Shown here: piece after piece, positions 1 through 7,620 of the stretch | How the letters are laid out: each line of letters begins with the position of its first letter | How positions within the stretch are numbered: the first letter of the stretch is position 1 | NCBI GenBank assembly: GCA_017512145.1 | Contig: JAFWHB010000002.1 | Location: 1 to 64,000, forward strand | Source of the DNA: Mogibacterium sp. | GTDB lineage: Bacteria; Bacillota; Clostridia; Peptostreptococcales; Anaerovoracaceae | Length of the DNA stretch: 64,000 nt | Direction: 5' to 3' | Notes under the pieces: generated by a model | Databases searched by the model: none | Seen by the model: only the letters and a program-made list of their open reading frames with translations | Told to the model about the DNA's origin: nothing | Program-made: the position numbers and the translations under genes

Positions 1-49
1 CCTTGAGATGCTCGCATCCTGAGGCAAAACATATAAGTTAAAACAAATA

Positions 50-183
50 CCGTGGGTCGCACGGGAATTCAAGCCTGTCGAGAGAATGTGAGACGCTAGC
101 TCCAAGGAGCGAGCGCAGTTCTCGATGAAGCAGGAATCCCCCACTTCAAGTCGCCAGACTAAGTGGCGGGAGCGTTCAATTGG
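50..183 (+). ncRNA. IS605-type right end with candidate omegaRNA scaffold (orphan; element continues off the window)
   Basis: No coding gene fits here. The stretch has the layout of the 3' end of a TnpB transposon. A G-rich segment is followed by a structured stretch and a terminal hairpin in which CCCACTT (141-147) pairs with AAGTGGCGGG (160-169), ending in a GTTCA-type boundary near 175-183. In this family the transposon end is transcribed as the scaffold of the TnpB guide RNA, and the bases just beyond the end act as guide. The TnpB gene would lie to the left of the window. Frame 3 stays open only to base 41 and may be its last codons. Assignment rests on remembered family resemblance and the hairpin; the boundary is approximate. 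Confidence 0.5.
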
Positions 184-284
184 ATAAATATTCTTTAATC
201 AAGATGATTTTTTGCAAGAAATATTATTTAATATAGTTATACTTTAAATTACTAATTAGGATGAGTTGGGCGGGGAAAGGCTAT

Positions 285-1508
285 ATGCTGGAGATCGATG
301 ACCGATATCCTGAATACGCGAGACCCTATGAACCGATCAAGGGCAGACACCGGCACGGACCTCTGAGCGGAAATGAATCTGCAATGCTTAAGATGCGCCG
401 CATGCGTCGGCTTGACTTAGCGCGGAGAGGATTTCTTACAGGCGTCGGCTTTCTTATCATGCTTGCATTCCTGATACCGGGTCCAAAGCCTGACTATACC
501 TTACCTGATCTGAAACCGGCGATTATTAAACCGATTAATCCACAGCCGGATCCACAGCCATTGCCGACTCCGGTACCGGATCCTGATCCGGATCCGAATG
601 TAGATCCGACACCTACACCTGATCCAACGCCTACACCTGATCCGACACCGGATCCAAGACCAAATCCGAAACCGAAACCAAAGCCAAAACCAAAACCGGA
701 CCCAAAACCGGACCCAAAACCGGATCCAAAACCAGATCCGAAACCGGATCCTGATCCTGAGCCGGTCGTGAAGAATGCTCCTACTGTTACTGTGGATCCT
801 AAGGTTGAGGGACCGGAGCCTGAAGGCTATCTTGATCCGACTCTCTTCTTTGACATGACACTCAATGATCTCAAGGGAGGAAAAGCGACCGGAAGGATTT
901 ACGTGGATACAGGCAGCGGGTTTTACGAGCCGGAACTTAATAAAACATACTCTGAGATTGCTGTCTATGATCCGACCACGGATACCGGAGATGTATGGAG
1001 CGGCATGCTCAGCTGCTTAATTGAAGAACCGGCATCCGGCGGTATTGCCGGAAAGGCGAAGATCGTTTTTGACATCGTCTATCCTGACGGGACGACCGGC
1101 AAGGTCGAAACTGAGACACGCCCTATCCATAGAGGCAGCTATGTGAGTATCAACACAAGCTACGGAAAGGGCGGATGGAATGATGGCGAGGAAGTTGATC
1201 CTGTAACGGGAACGACGAGATATACCATAACCGTTGATGTGATAGTTGACAGCTCATTGGTAGTTCCGGGGAAGGTCACACCTGGCGGAGATTCCCTGAT
1301 GCTTGACGATCCATGGTCCTTTTACACTGAACTGGAGGAATCACATTATACCGATACCGGCGGGAAATACCACTTGGTCTACAAGTATTATTCTGACAGT
1401 CCTTTCCCGGATGGTAAATACTGGTTCTCAGCTGAACCTGTGTATGACGAAGACAGTTACAACAACTGGGTCCCGTTTGACTTTTATTACATTATCAATA
1501 AGGGCTAG
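285..1508 (+). CDS. Membrane-anchored surface protein with a long proline-rich (PDP/PKP) stalk
   Basis: A 407-aa protein of unknown function. A short basic cytoplasmic N-terminus is followed by one hydrophobic segment (around residues 50-65, FLTGVGFLIMLAFLIPG), so it is probably a type II or signal-anchored protein. Residues about 75-160 are an extended stalk of repeated PDP, PTP, PKP and DPKP units, of the kind that spans peptidoglycan. The C-terminal ~240 residues form a soluble, beta-rich-looking extracellular domain that I do not recognise. The in-frame ATG at 261 has no spaced ribosome binding site, whereas the ATG at 285 follows GGGGAAAGG, so 285 is preferred. The gene ends 35 bp before the start chosen for the mechanosensitive channel gene, which may be co-transcribed. 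Confidence 0.75.
   Translation: MLEIDDRYPEYARPYEPIKGRHRHGPLSGNESAMLKMRRMRRLDLARRGFLTGVGFLIMLAFLIPGPKPDYTLPDLKPAIIKPINPQPDPQPLPTPVPDPDPDPNVDPTPTPDPTPTPDPTPDPRPNPKPKPKPKPKPDPKPDPKPDPKPDPKPDPDPEPVVKNAPTVTVDPKVEGPEPEGYLDPTLFFDMTLNDLKGGKATGRIYVDTGSGFYEPELNKTYSEIAVYDPTTDTGDVWSGMLSCLIEEPASGGIAGKAKIVFDIVYPDGTTGKVETETRPIHRGSYVSINTSYGKGGWNDGEEVDPVTGTTRYTITVDVIVDSSLVVPGKVTPGGDSLMLDDPWSFYTELEESHYTDTGGKYHLVYKYYSDSPFPDGKYWFSAEPVYDEDSYNNWVPFDFYYIINKG
541..765 (+). repeat. Low-complexity codon repeat encoding the PDP/PKP stalk
   Basis: Degenerate tandem units of CCG/CCA-AAA/GAT-CCG type encode alternating Pro-Asp-Pro, Pro-Thr-Pro and Pro-Lys-Pro. The acidic PDP/PTP block (to about 650) precedes the basic PKP block (about 660-745). 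Such arrays can vary in length by slippage. It is a coding repeat, not a CRISPR array: units are only 6-12 bp and there are no spacers. Confidence 0.8.
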
Positions 1509-1543
1509 AAAGAATGCAAGCCGATCATAAGGAGGATGGATCT

Positions 1544-2473
1544 ATGAAAAAGACTACTAGAAAGACTTATGCGGGCATCGTGCTTGTTGCGATCCTGGTA
1601 CTGTTCCTGGCAAATCCGCGATGGCTGCCTGTTTCCCAAAGCCTGAAAGAAAGCCTGGAGGAAACGGAAAAGAACCACATGCTCTTCCAGAACAATTCGC
1701 ATACAAGTATTGCACAGATCATCACCCTGATCCTGGCGATAGCTATCGTCTGGCTGGTATATCAGGTCCTGAAACTGATCTTTAACGCTTTGGCCGTTCG
1801 CGGCGGAAGAACACAGACAGTCACCAATCTGATATCCGGATTGATGAAATATATTGCGGTGATCGTCGCAATTGTGTGGGGACTGAGCATCTTTGGCGTC
1901 AATGCTACTGCAGTGCTGGCAGGAGTAGGGATCATAGGACTGATCCTGGGATTCGGTGCACAGAGCCTGATCGAAGATATCATCACCGGAGCATTTATCA
2001 TTTTTGAAAACCAGTACAGCGTTGGTGACGTGATCATCTTGGATGATTTCCGCGGGACTGTACGCAACATCGGTGTGCGTACGACTGTGATCGAGGACCT
2101 TGGAGGAAATCTGAAAGTCGTAAACAACTCCGATATCCGGAATTTTCAGAACCGCTCACGTAATATCTCCACTGCTCTGGCGATCGTGTCAGTATCATAT
2201 AATACAGATCTTCGCAAGCTGGAAAAAATGGTCGCGGCATCCATGCCGAAGCTTAAAGCTGAACATCCGGACCTTTATATAAATCCGCCTAAACTTCTGG
2301 GCGTTGATCAGCTTGCGGACAGCGGGATCAATCTGAAATTTGCTGTCGATGTAACTGAGGAGAACATTTTTGCCGGGCAGCGGATGCTGACTCGTGATAT
2401 CAAGATACTCTTTGATGAAATCGGTGTAGAGATACCATTCCCGCAGGTCGTGGTCCACAGGGCCGATAACTGA
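1544..2473 (+). CDS. MscS-family small-conductance mechanosensitive channel
   Basis: A 309-aa integral membrane protein of the MscS family, which opens under membrane tension to release solutes after hypo-osmotic shock. Hydrophobic segments lie near residues 7-24, 50-70 and 88-135. The last is the Gly/Ala-rich pore helix leading into FGAQSLIEDIITGAFI, the family signature, followed by the beta domain (QYSVGDVIILDDFRGTV) and a cytoplasmic alpha/beta cage domain to the end. Length is normal for the basic MscS type. The frame is open from 1514, but AAGGAGG lies just ahead of the ATG at 1544, which makes that the start. An intrinsic terminator follows 25 bp downstream, closing the unit with the surface protein. 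Confidence 0.93.
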   Translation: MKKTTRKTYAGIVLVAILVLFLANPRWLPVSQSLKESLEETEKNHMLFQNNSHTSIAQIITLILAIAIVWLVYQVLKLIFNALAVRGGRTQTVTNLISGLMKYIAVIVAIVWGLSIFGVNATAVLAGVGIIGLILGFGAQSLIEDIITGAFIIFENQYSVGDVIILDDFRGTVRNIGVRTTVIEDLGGNLKVVNNSDIRNFQNRSRNISTALAIVSVSYNTDLRKLEKMVAASMPKLKAEHPDLYINPPKLLGVDQLADSGINLKFAVDVTEENIFAGQRMLTRDIKILFDEIGVEIPFPQVVVHRADN

Positions 2474-2497
2474 AAAATGTAACAGCGCTAAGTATAC

Positions 2498-2523
2498 AAG
2501 CCGGCAGTTGCCGGCTTTTTTTT
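2498..2523 (+). terminator. Intrinsic terminator after the MscS gene
   Basis: AGCCGGCA and TGCCGGCT form a perfect stem with a very short loop, directly followed by an uninterrupted run of T residues. Confidence 0.92.
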
Positions 2524-2675
2524 AAACCTACAGAGACGATGATAACATAGCAAGGCGCAAGGCAGTCACAGTGATATCAAATATGATACATTTATGATAT
2601 ATTTATGATGTCGCAGTACATAGTGACAAATCCGGATTTATGAGGGACTTTGCGGTATAGCAACCAGAGACAGAT

Positions 2676-3230
2676 ATGGATCTTAATAAATTTGACGGTA
2701 AATGCGTAAGAATCATTACTACCTCGGGAGAGGTATTTGAGGGGATCGTATCTTACGACGACAGAGAATATGCTTTTCATGAATACGGCCATGATGAGGA
2801 GGCTTTGCGCCTTACCCCAGTTGTGTTTTATAAAAATGAGATAGAAAGTGTCATAAGCCTTGAAGATGTGAACGGCCCGTTTGGGCATTATTCTGAAAAG
2901 TATGGCCTTCTGGAAAGAAAGTGTCTGGAATGGGGAACCGATCTGATAGAAGAGGTCCTTGATTCAGAAGACGACAGCCAGATACTCAGAATGCTGGACT
3001 GTATGAAGGATAATTTTCAGACACTTGCGGACAGAGCTGTTCCTGGCATGGCACCGTGGCGCAGCGGAATGAGCGTGTCGAAATCAGAAGATGATGAAAG
3101 TGAACAGGGACCCATATACCTGGGAGAACTTGAAAAAATGCTGAGTACTCTCGTAAAATACAATGAGAACGAAGAAGTCGTTAACGAGGCAAAGGATCTT
3201 CTGGAGCAGTTTTCAGCATCTTTTTCCTGA
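2676..3230 (+). CDS. Hypothetical protein with an Lsm/SH3-like N-terminal domain
   Basis: A 184-aa soluble acidic protein. Residues 1-65 (KFDGKCVRIITTSGEVFEGIVSYDD and onward, shown here only in part) have the look of a small beta-barrel of the Sm/SH3 type: a strand, a Gly-containing turn and a 'G-x-V' strand. Residues 75-184 are mostly helical and acidic. No catalytic motif is visible. The start has only a weak upstream AGAGAC. It lies alone between the MscS terminator and another small unknown gene, in the IS605-bounded stretch, so it may be accessory. The frame stays open for 27 codons beyond the TGA at 3228-3230 before the next stop. Confidence 0.65.
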   Translation: MDLNKFDGKCVRIITTSGEVFEGIVSYDDREYAFHEYGHDEEALRLTPVVFYKNEIESVISLEDVNGPFGHYSEKYGLLERKCLEWGTDLIEEVLDSEDDSQILRMLDCMKDNFQTLADRAVPGMAPWRSGMSVSKSEDDESEQGPIYLGELEKMLSTLVKYNENEEVVNEAKDLLEQFSASFS

Positions 3231-3331
3231 ATAGGTATAAGCGGTGAGATAATCCATACTCCAAGTTACAGCAAGGACAGCATTTCGGTTGTTCTGGATG
3301 ATGGTAATTGCTGAAGTTGAAGAATTAACGA

Positions 3332-3733
3332 ATGAATAACACAGAAAAATTCAGAAATCAGATTGAGACCTGCGGCATTACCGGAGTCAAAGCTCTGCAG
3401 GGCGATGCGGAAGGTGAGCAGTACAGAACAGAGCTTCTGCAGCTGCTTGAGATAATGAAAACTATTACAGCAGATGAGATCCGTGCTGCAGAATATCCTG
3501 CAAACATACAGAACACTTTGCAGATGGACCGGCATCTGATAGAAGATACTGTAACAGAAGAACTCGACCAGTTATCACTTCTCAACACTGTTGTAACATA
3601 TATCGAATGCAATACTGAGGGAATGCCGGAGCATAGCTCCAGATATATGGATAGAGTAACTGACCTCAGGAAGATATTAGAGTCAGTATACGAAAGAGAA
3701 GCAATGAGATTCTGCGGAAGCGATGGATGCTAG
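3332..3733 (+). CDS. Hypothetical helical protein ending at the TnpB element boundary
   Basis: A 133-aa, mostly helical, acidic protein with no recognised domain. It has heptad-like leucine and isoleucine spacing (around residues 35-105) and two cysteines near the C-terminus (FCGSDGC). Its TAG stop at 3731-3733 abuts the right end of the TnpB element, which closes around 3736, so the insertion may have trimmed or replaced its original C-terminus. The ribosome binding site is poor. It could be a small intracellular partner of the preceding gene, but nothing shows this directly. Confidence 0.55.
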   Translation: MNNTEKFRNQIETCGITGVKALQGDAEGEQYRTELLQLLEIMKTITADEIRAAEYPANIQNTLQMDRHLIEDTVTEELDQLSLLNTVVTYIECNTEGMPEHSSRYMDRVTDLRKILESVYEREAMRFCGSDGC

Positions 3734-3735
3734 AA

Positions 3736-3870
3736 GTCAACTACCCCTACTTAGGCTAAAGCCTAGAAGAAGGGGCTTGTGACTGCCCTGCAGTGGTCGG
3801 CTAACGCCTCCTGCATTTGTTACCGATCCGGATAACTCCGGAGCGGCTGGCGTCACATCAGGGGCCATTG
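3736..3870 (-). ncRNA. Candidate omegaRNA overlapping the 3' end of tnpB
   Basis: In TnpB systems the guide RNA is made from the 3' end of tnpB plus the transposon right end, with the guide read from host DNA just outside. Here the last codons of TnpB run through a hairpin-rich end (stems at 3744-3775), and the guide would be taken from bases below 3736 on the minus strand. The 5' boundary of the RNA cannot be seen. Confidence 0.45.
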
Positions 3871-4996
3871 ACCGGACCCCGCCGGCAAGAGACATGCTCT
3901 TCCCGGACTGTACCAGGTACTCACTTCCCATGCTGTACAGATTCATAGCAGCTATCCTGTCATCGTTGGATCTGTAACCGCAACCCGTGCACCGGAAGAG
4001 ATGCAGCCTTTTATCACGGCTCGTCTTGTCTCTTCGTCCGCATACAGGACATGTCTGCGAAGTGTATGCCGGATCGACATTGATCACCTTCTGACCTCGC
4101 ATAGCTGCTTTGTAGATAAGTTTCTGCTCAAGATCGTAGTACGGCCACGATACGGACACATAACGATCAGAGGTCTTTACGCGTTCAGTTGCTTTGCGGA
4201 TGCCTGTAAGATCCTCAAGTACGAAAAGTGTGCCTCCCGGGTAACTGCCTGCGAGTGCCTTGCTGATGCAGTGATCTACATCATTGATCCAACGGTTTTC
4301 TCGCTGACCGATGGCTTTTAATCTTCTTCTTGAGGATGGTGTCCCGACACGCTGGAGTTCTTTCCTGAGCGCCTTGTAGTGAGCACGCTTTGCCTTTACT
4401 TCCGCACCGGAAAAGAATGTCGTCTTCCCGGATGAGTCGTATGCAGCAGCAAGGAAGCGTATACCTCTGTCGATGCCGACCACATCTGTAAGTCTGTCAT
4501 CGCTCACCTCAGGGACTTCATGAGTCACAGGGATATGCAGATAGAACTTACCGTGCCTGTGGACGAGCTTCGCCGTACCGAACTTGCCGTCAAGCGATGA
4601 TGCAGGCTTTGCGAAATGCATCCTGCGCCTGCCGGAAAGAGTATTGACCGAGAAAACTTCTCCCTTGAGAGAATAATCCCTGTTCCACACGAGATCATAC
4701 TGAGGCTTGGAGAACCTTATGATCTTCCATGGCTCATTCGATGACGATAACGCTTTGTACTTTGCAGTCACTGTTCTTATGACAGATTCAGCCATCTGGG
4801 ATCTGAGACCAAAACGGGTACGGATCTCTCTGTAGAGCTCATCGTGGATACGCTGCTTACGCGTTTCCTGGGAGGCGAACACATGCGCAGAAACAAAGTT
4901 ACATGCTGAAGTATATGCATGCACTGTTCTGACAAGAAGATCCTTAGACTCTTCGTCAGGCATTATTTGCACTTTTGATGTGAGAGTGACTTGCAT
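3737..4996 (-). CDS. tnpB: TnpB RNA-guided nuclease (IS605 OrfB)
   Basis: A 419-aa TnpB, the transposon-encoded RNA-guided DNA endonuclease related to Cas12. The RuvC-like active site appears complete: Asp in VVGIDRG (near residue 174), Glu in FVLEDLTG (near 260) and Asp in SNDDRIAAMNL (near 343). A zinc ribbon (CPVCG...CTGCG) lies between the last two. The C-terminus runs into the element right end, as is usual. The frame is open up to 5119, but a strong promoter lies inside that extension, so translation should begin at the ATG at 4996 (GAGG just upstream) or at 5008. It probably cuts donor or homologous sites to favour element retention. No frameshift or missing catalytic residue is seen, so it may be active. 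Confidence 0.92.
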   Translation of the reverse strand: MQVTLTSKVQIMPDEESKDLLVRTVHAYTSACNFVSAHVFASQETRKQRIHDELYREIRTRFGLRSQMAESVIRTVTAKYKALSSSNEPWKIIRFSKPQYDLVWNRDYSLKGEVFSVNTLSGRRRMHFAKPASSLDGKFGTAKLVHRHGKFYLHIPVTHEVPEVSDDRLTDVVGIDRGIRFLAAAYDSSGKTTFFSGAEVKAKRAHYKALRKELQRVGTPSSRRRLKAIGQRENRWINDVDHCISKALAGSYPGGTLFVLEDLTGIRKATERVKTSDRYVSVSWPYYDLEQKLIYKAAMRGQKVINVDPAYTSQTCPVCGRRDKTSRDKRLHLFRCTGCGYRSNDDRIAAMNLYSMGSEYLVQSGKSMSLAGGVRSMAPDVTPAAPELSGSVTNAGGVSRPLQGSHKPLLLGFSLSRGS

Positions 4997-5041
4997 GTGT
5001 GGCCTCATGTGATAGCTTGGATATACCGAACGCGTGTTCTG

Positions 5042-5070
5042 ATTATACACTGGATCCAGAGCTTTTTCAA
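5042..5070 (-). promoter_or_regulatory. Promoter for tnpB
   Basis: Read on the minus strand, TTGAAA (5065-5070) and TATAAT (5042-5047) are separated by exactly 17 bp. Transcription would start near 5035, downstream of the upstream in-frame ATG, and this fixes the tnpB start at 5008 or 4996. Confidence 0.8.
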
Positions 5071-5194
5071 TGGATAGAGAGCCACAAAAAACCGCCAAAA
5101 ATCGCCAGGGAACCTGCAAGCGAAAAACCTTAAATTACTAATTCAGTCACATTAAAACGATTGTGATAATCGACGATTATGCGAAAGGAGGCAG

Positions 5195-5238
5195 AGGCAA
5201 TTCCTCCTCCACTTATAGAAGAGGGGGTATCCTTGCCT
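5195..5238 (+). repeat. IS605-end-like nested palindrome (probable element remnant)
   Basis: An outer AGGCAA/TTGCCT stem encloses a CCTCCTC/GAGGGGG stem and ends in TTGCCTAT. This resembles a right end of another IS200/IS605-type element. No transposase gene is attached, so it looks like a remnant or a small palindrome-associated element next to the tnpB left end. The rest of 5120-5300 holds no gene. Confidence 0.4.
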
Positions 5239-5302
5239 ATTATTGATGAATCAAGCCACCAAGTAAGACCATGTACTGCATGGCCTTTTCTGATAACAAT
5301 AA

Positions 5303-5336
5303 GGTGGGTCAGCGCAGCAGCGTTTGACCCACTTTT
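5303..5336 (+). terminator. Intrinsic terminator-like hairpin
   Basis: GTGGGTCAGCGC pairs with GCGTTTGACCCAC around a short loop, followed by TTTT. No plus-strand gene lies just upstream, so it may insulate the IS-rich region from the following gene or end a transcript from the element remnant. Confidence 0.65.
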
Positions 5337-5420
5337 CTACTAGATACGACAATACTGATTCGGTCTGGTATTTTTGTGTTAGAATATACAAGGATGATTA
5401 TACAGTTGGAGGGTATTGCA

Positions 5421-5894
5421 ATGAGAATATCAATAGATAACAAGCTATACATGGATTGCCCTGAGGGGTTCCGCAAGCTTACTGACGAAGAGTTGCAGAA
5501 GATGAACCTTATTGCCAACGGCAAGGGTCTGTGCATATCTGACTCAGAGAGACATATAGTTATCACCGTTACATGGACGCAGGTCAATGCACTGTCCGGA
5601 TGGCTTATGGGTACCCGCGAAGTATCCGGCAGCATGGAGCGGCAGATACGTAAGAAAATGAAGAATTTCTCTTACGAATGGGTCGATAATCTCAAGCGTA
5701 CAATCGACGGTCAGGTAGCCAGAGGATTCAACTACGAGTACCTGGTCAATGGAATCCATATGATAGGTCAATCGCTTGTAGTCAAGATGGAAGAGAACGT
5801 CTTCTATATACATTTTTACGGAAGAAAGGTCCGTAGAGAAGAGAGCCTCAGGATATTCAATGAGATCCTCGATGGCATGGTAATAACAGAGTAA
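5421..5894 (+). CDS. Hypothetical protein
   Basis: A 157-aa soluble protein of unknown function without transmembrane segments. It contains alternating short beta strands (CISDSERHIVITVTW, near residues 45-60; VFYIHFYGRKV, near 132-142) and helices, as in a small alpha/beta domain. The frame is open from 5376, but GGAGG eight bases upstream of the ATG at 5421 decides the start. It is followed after 20 bp by an acetyltransferase gene on the same strand, which suggests co-transcription. Confidence 0.75.
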   Translation: MRISIDNKLYMDCPEGFRKLTDEELQKMNLIANGKGLCISDSERHIVITVTWTQVNALSGWLMGTREVSGSMERQIRKKMKNFSYEWVDNLKRTIDGQVARGFNYEYLVNGIHMIGQSLVVKMEENVFYIHFYGRKVRREESLRIFNEILDGMVITE

Positions 5895-5914
5895 CTCTAC
5901 AGGAGACATACACG

Positions 5915-6418
5915 ATGGAAATCAGACAGGCTTTGCCTCAGGACGCTGAGAGACTTATTCAATATCTCAGGATTGTTGGCGGCGAGACAGATAATCTGAC
6001 ATTTGGAGCTGAGGGCTTTCCGGCATCAATTGATGAAGAGGCCGCTTTCATCCGGTCATATCTTGACGACGGAAGATCTGTTATGCTGCTCGCATGGGAT
6101 GACGATCAGATAATTGGATGCGGCAGTATCAGCGCTATGGGACGCAGAATGTCTCACAGAGGTGAGATAGCTATATCTGTCAGGAAGTCATACTGGGGCA
6201 GGGGCGCAGGCAGTGCGCTCATGAGCAGTCTGATCGAGCAGGCCGGCAGAGCGGACATAGAGATCATCAGCCTTGAGGTAAGATGCGACAACAAGAGAGC
6301 TATTCATCTCTATGAGAAATTCGGCTTCAGGCGGATCGGGACATTCCCGGCATTCTTCAGAATTGGTAATGAGTATATTGACTTTGATATAATGGTATTG
6401 GATTTGAGAAAGATATAA
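5915..6418 (+). CDS. GNAT-family N-acetyltransferase
   Basis: A 167-aa Gcn5-related acetyltransferase that transfers acetyl from acetyl-CoA to an amine. The acetyl-CoA binding motif is RKSYWGRGAGSALMSSLI (near residues 90-107, the R/Q-x-x-G-x-G/A loop and helix). The C-terminal motif VRCDNKRAIHLYEKFGF (near 128-144) is also typical. Substrate is unknown; small-molecule or protein N-termini are both possible. AGGAG lies upstream of the ATG. It sits in a same-strand run of small genes from 5421 to 8423. Confidence 0.9.
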   Translation: MEIRQALPQDAERLIQYLRIVGGETDNLTFGAEGFPASIDEEAAFIRSYLDDGRSVMLLAWDDDQIIGCGSISAMGRRMSHRGEIAISVRKSYWGRGAGSALMSSLIEQAGRADIEIISLEVRCDNKRAIHLYEKFGFRRIGTFPAFFRIGNEYIDFDIMVLDLRKI

Positions 6419-6431
6419 CCCAGGGGAAGGC

Positions 6432-6794
6432 GTGATAGTCAGAACTTACAGACGAAGAGCAATAATTGATGCAGTAATCATGATGCTTTGCATTGTCTTT
6501 GTTCTGATGCTCATGACGCAGACTGCAAGAGCAGATGGTGAGCCTGACGCCAGCCTCATGATAGACCCTGCCAGAAATGAAGAGAACTATACTGCAGTAT
6601 TATATGACAATACCAATGGTCTTCCTACTTCTGAGGCGAATGCGATCGCCGAGCCAAAAGAGCTTCTCACTAACGTTCACAGGACAATAGATGCATTTGT
6701 CGGAGATTCTGATCGGTTCGATGATCTGACAATGCTCTGCCTAGAATATAACGGCCCGGATGAGGAGATTAATAATAATATTTCTAATGAGTAA
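6432..6794 (+). CDS. Secreted protein carrying a degenerate C-terminal fragment of a PP2C/SpoIIE phosphatase
   Basis: A 120-aa protein with a GTG start. Residues 1-35 form a signal peptide or anchor (basic start, hydrophobic IIDAVIMMLCIVFVLMLM, then ARA). The remainder resembles the last ~70 residues of SpoIIE/RsbU-type Ser/Thr phosphatases. LYDNTNGLPTSEANA recalls the metal-binding LYTDGVTEA block, and DAFVGDSDRFDDLTMLCL recalls the terminal FDDxTxL motif. The catalytic Asp of TDG is replaced and the rest of the domain is absent, so no phosphatase activity is expected. It is probably a relic, or a scavenged domain fused to a secretion signal. It lies 13 bp after the acetyltransferase and 12 bp before the lipoprotein. 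Confidence 0.6.
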   Translation: MIVRTYRRRAIIDAVIMMLCIVFVLMLMTQTARADGEPDASLMIDPARNEENYTAVLYDNTNGLPTSEANAIAEPKELLTNVHRTIDAFVGDSDRFDDLTMLCLEYNGPDEEINNNISNE

Positions 6795-6806
6795 AGGAGG
6801 AGTCTT

Positions 6807-7235
6807 ATGAGAAAGCGTGTATTCATTATTCTTGCAGCTATTGCTGTCTTTGCTTTTGTCCTGGCGGGATGCAGCACATCGGAGTTCGGGCTATCGAGTA
6901 ATGAAGATTCAGTAACTATCACAGCTAAGAATGCTGAGGAAGATTCAGTAGCGTCGACTACTTTCACAGTCGAGGAGAATCAGGCGATTCAGACTGTAGC
7001 AGACTTCAGCAGTGAAGGTTCAGTCAGGATAGATATCTATCAGGGCGTCGTTGAGATGGATGAAGACGCTGACGAAGTTGCTGATGCAGACGAGGACAAG
7101 CTCCTGATGTCATTGATGATGAATGGTACAGAAACACTCACTCAGCCGCTTGAACCTGGCGAATATACATTAGTTGCCGAGGTTGAGGGTAAGGTTACAG
7201 GTACCGGAACAATTACTCTGGTTGCTGCAAACTGA
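6807..7235 (+). CDS. Small acidic lipoprotein
   Basis: A 142-aa lipoprotein: basic start, hydrophobic core and LAGC lipobox with Cys22, so it is exported and lipid-anchored on the outer face of the membrane. The mature part is very acidic, with a D/E-rich stretch (DEDADEVADADEDK, near residues 90-103), and looks beta-rich (repeated T-V-T-I-T strands). GGAGG precedes the ATG, and it closely follows the phosphatase-relic gene. No family was recognised. Confidence 0.85.
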   Translation: MRKRVFIILAAIAVFAFVLAGCSTSEFGLSSNEDSVTITAKNAEEDSVASTTFTVEENQAIQTVADFSSEGSVRIDIYQGVVEMDEDADEVADADEDKLLMSLMMNGTETLTQPLEPGEYTLVAEVEGKVTGTGTITLVAAN

Positions 7236-7293
7236 TTGCTGCAATCAAACACATTATTAACAGTAGAATGGTGTATGCATATTAGAGGAGTCT

Positions 7294-7620
7294 ATGCAGA
7301 TAACAATTAACATAAGGTACACTGGCAAGAATAACAGTGTAAAGTATTTCCTTCAGGAAATGAAGGATTCAGGAACTATTGATGCAATCAGAGCCGAAGC
7401 AGGCAATCTGAGATATGAATATTACTGGTCGCTGGAGGACCCTGACACGGTCCTCCTGATCGACTCCTGGGAGAGTCAGGCGGCGCTCGACGCTCATCAT
7501 GCATCACCTATGATGGCAACGATCGCAGATCTACGCGAGAAATACGACATACACATGATCGTTGAACGCTATCTCCGCGCAGAGGATCTTCCGTCAGATA
7601 ATGCTTTCATCAGGAGATAG
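7294..7620 (+). CDS. ABM-domain (quinol monooxygenase YgiN-like) protein
   Basis: A 108-aa protein with the antibiotic biosynthesis monooxygenase fold. It has an N-terminal beta strand, a helix, then YEYYWSLEDPDTVLLIDSW (near 44-62), the characteristic strand pair and W-E-S motif, and HHASP (near 68). Members are dimeric ferredoxin-like proteins acting on quinones, haem or unknown small molecules. Length is typical. GAGGAG precedes the start. The C-terminal extension after residue 95 is not usual for the family. Confidence 0.85.
   Translation: MQITINIRYTGKNNSVKYFLQEMKDSGTIDAIRAEAGNLRYEYYWSLEDPDTVLLIDSWESQAALDAHHASPMMATIADLREKYDIHMIVERYLRAEDLPSDNAFIRR

Larger units (their letters stand above)
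3736..5180 (-). mobile_element. IS605-superfamily, TnpB-only element (IS1341-like)
   Basis: A minus-strand element with an intact TnpB gene and no TnpA transposase nearby. The right end is clear: TAGGC/GCCTA (3752-3765) nested in CCCCT/AGGGG (3744-3775), with the TnpB stop codon inside the end and the boundary near 3736. The left end is uncertain. A perfect inverted repeat (ATAATCG-A-CGATTAT, 5166-5180) could be the left-end hairpin, or the end may lie nearer 5131. TnpB-only elements need a transposase in trans. Confidence 0.7.

Noticed and set aside
541..765. Short tandem repeats that could be taken for a CRISPR-like array.
   Set aside because: The units are 6-12 bp codon repeats in frame with a protein and have no spacers.
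3228..3311. Possible readthrough or selenocysteine at the TGA ending the Lsm-like gene, since the frame stays open 27 codons.
   Set aside because: An open stretch of 27 codons is common by chance and no SECIS-like hairpin directly after the TGA was seen.
4001..4321. Plus-strand open frame of 106 codons opposite tnpB.
   Set aside because: It is fully antisense to a well-supported gene, has no ribosome binding site and no protein-like features.
244..5143. A 14-bp direct repeat (TTAAATTACTAATT at 244-257 and 5130-5143) that could mark a transposon boundary or target site.
   Set aside because: Several chance matches of this length are expected in 64 kb, and the sequence is AT-rich; neither copy sits at a clear element end.
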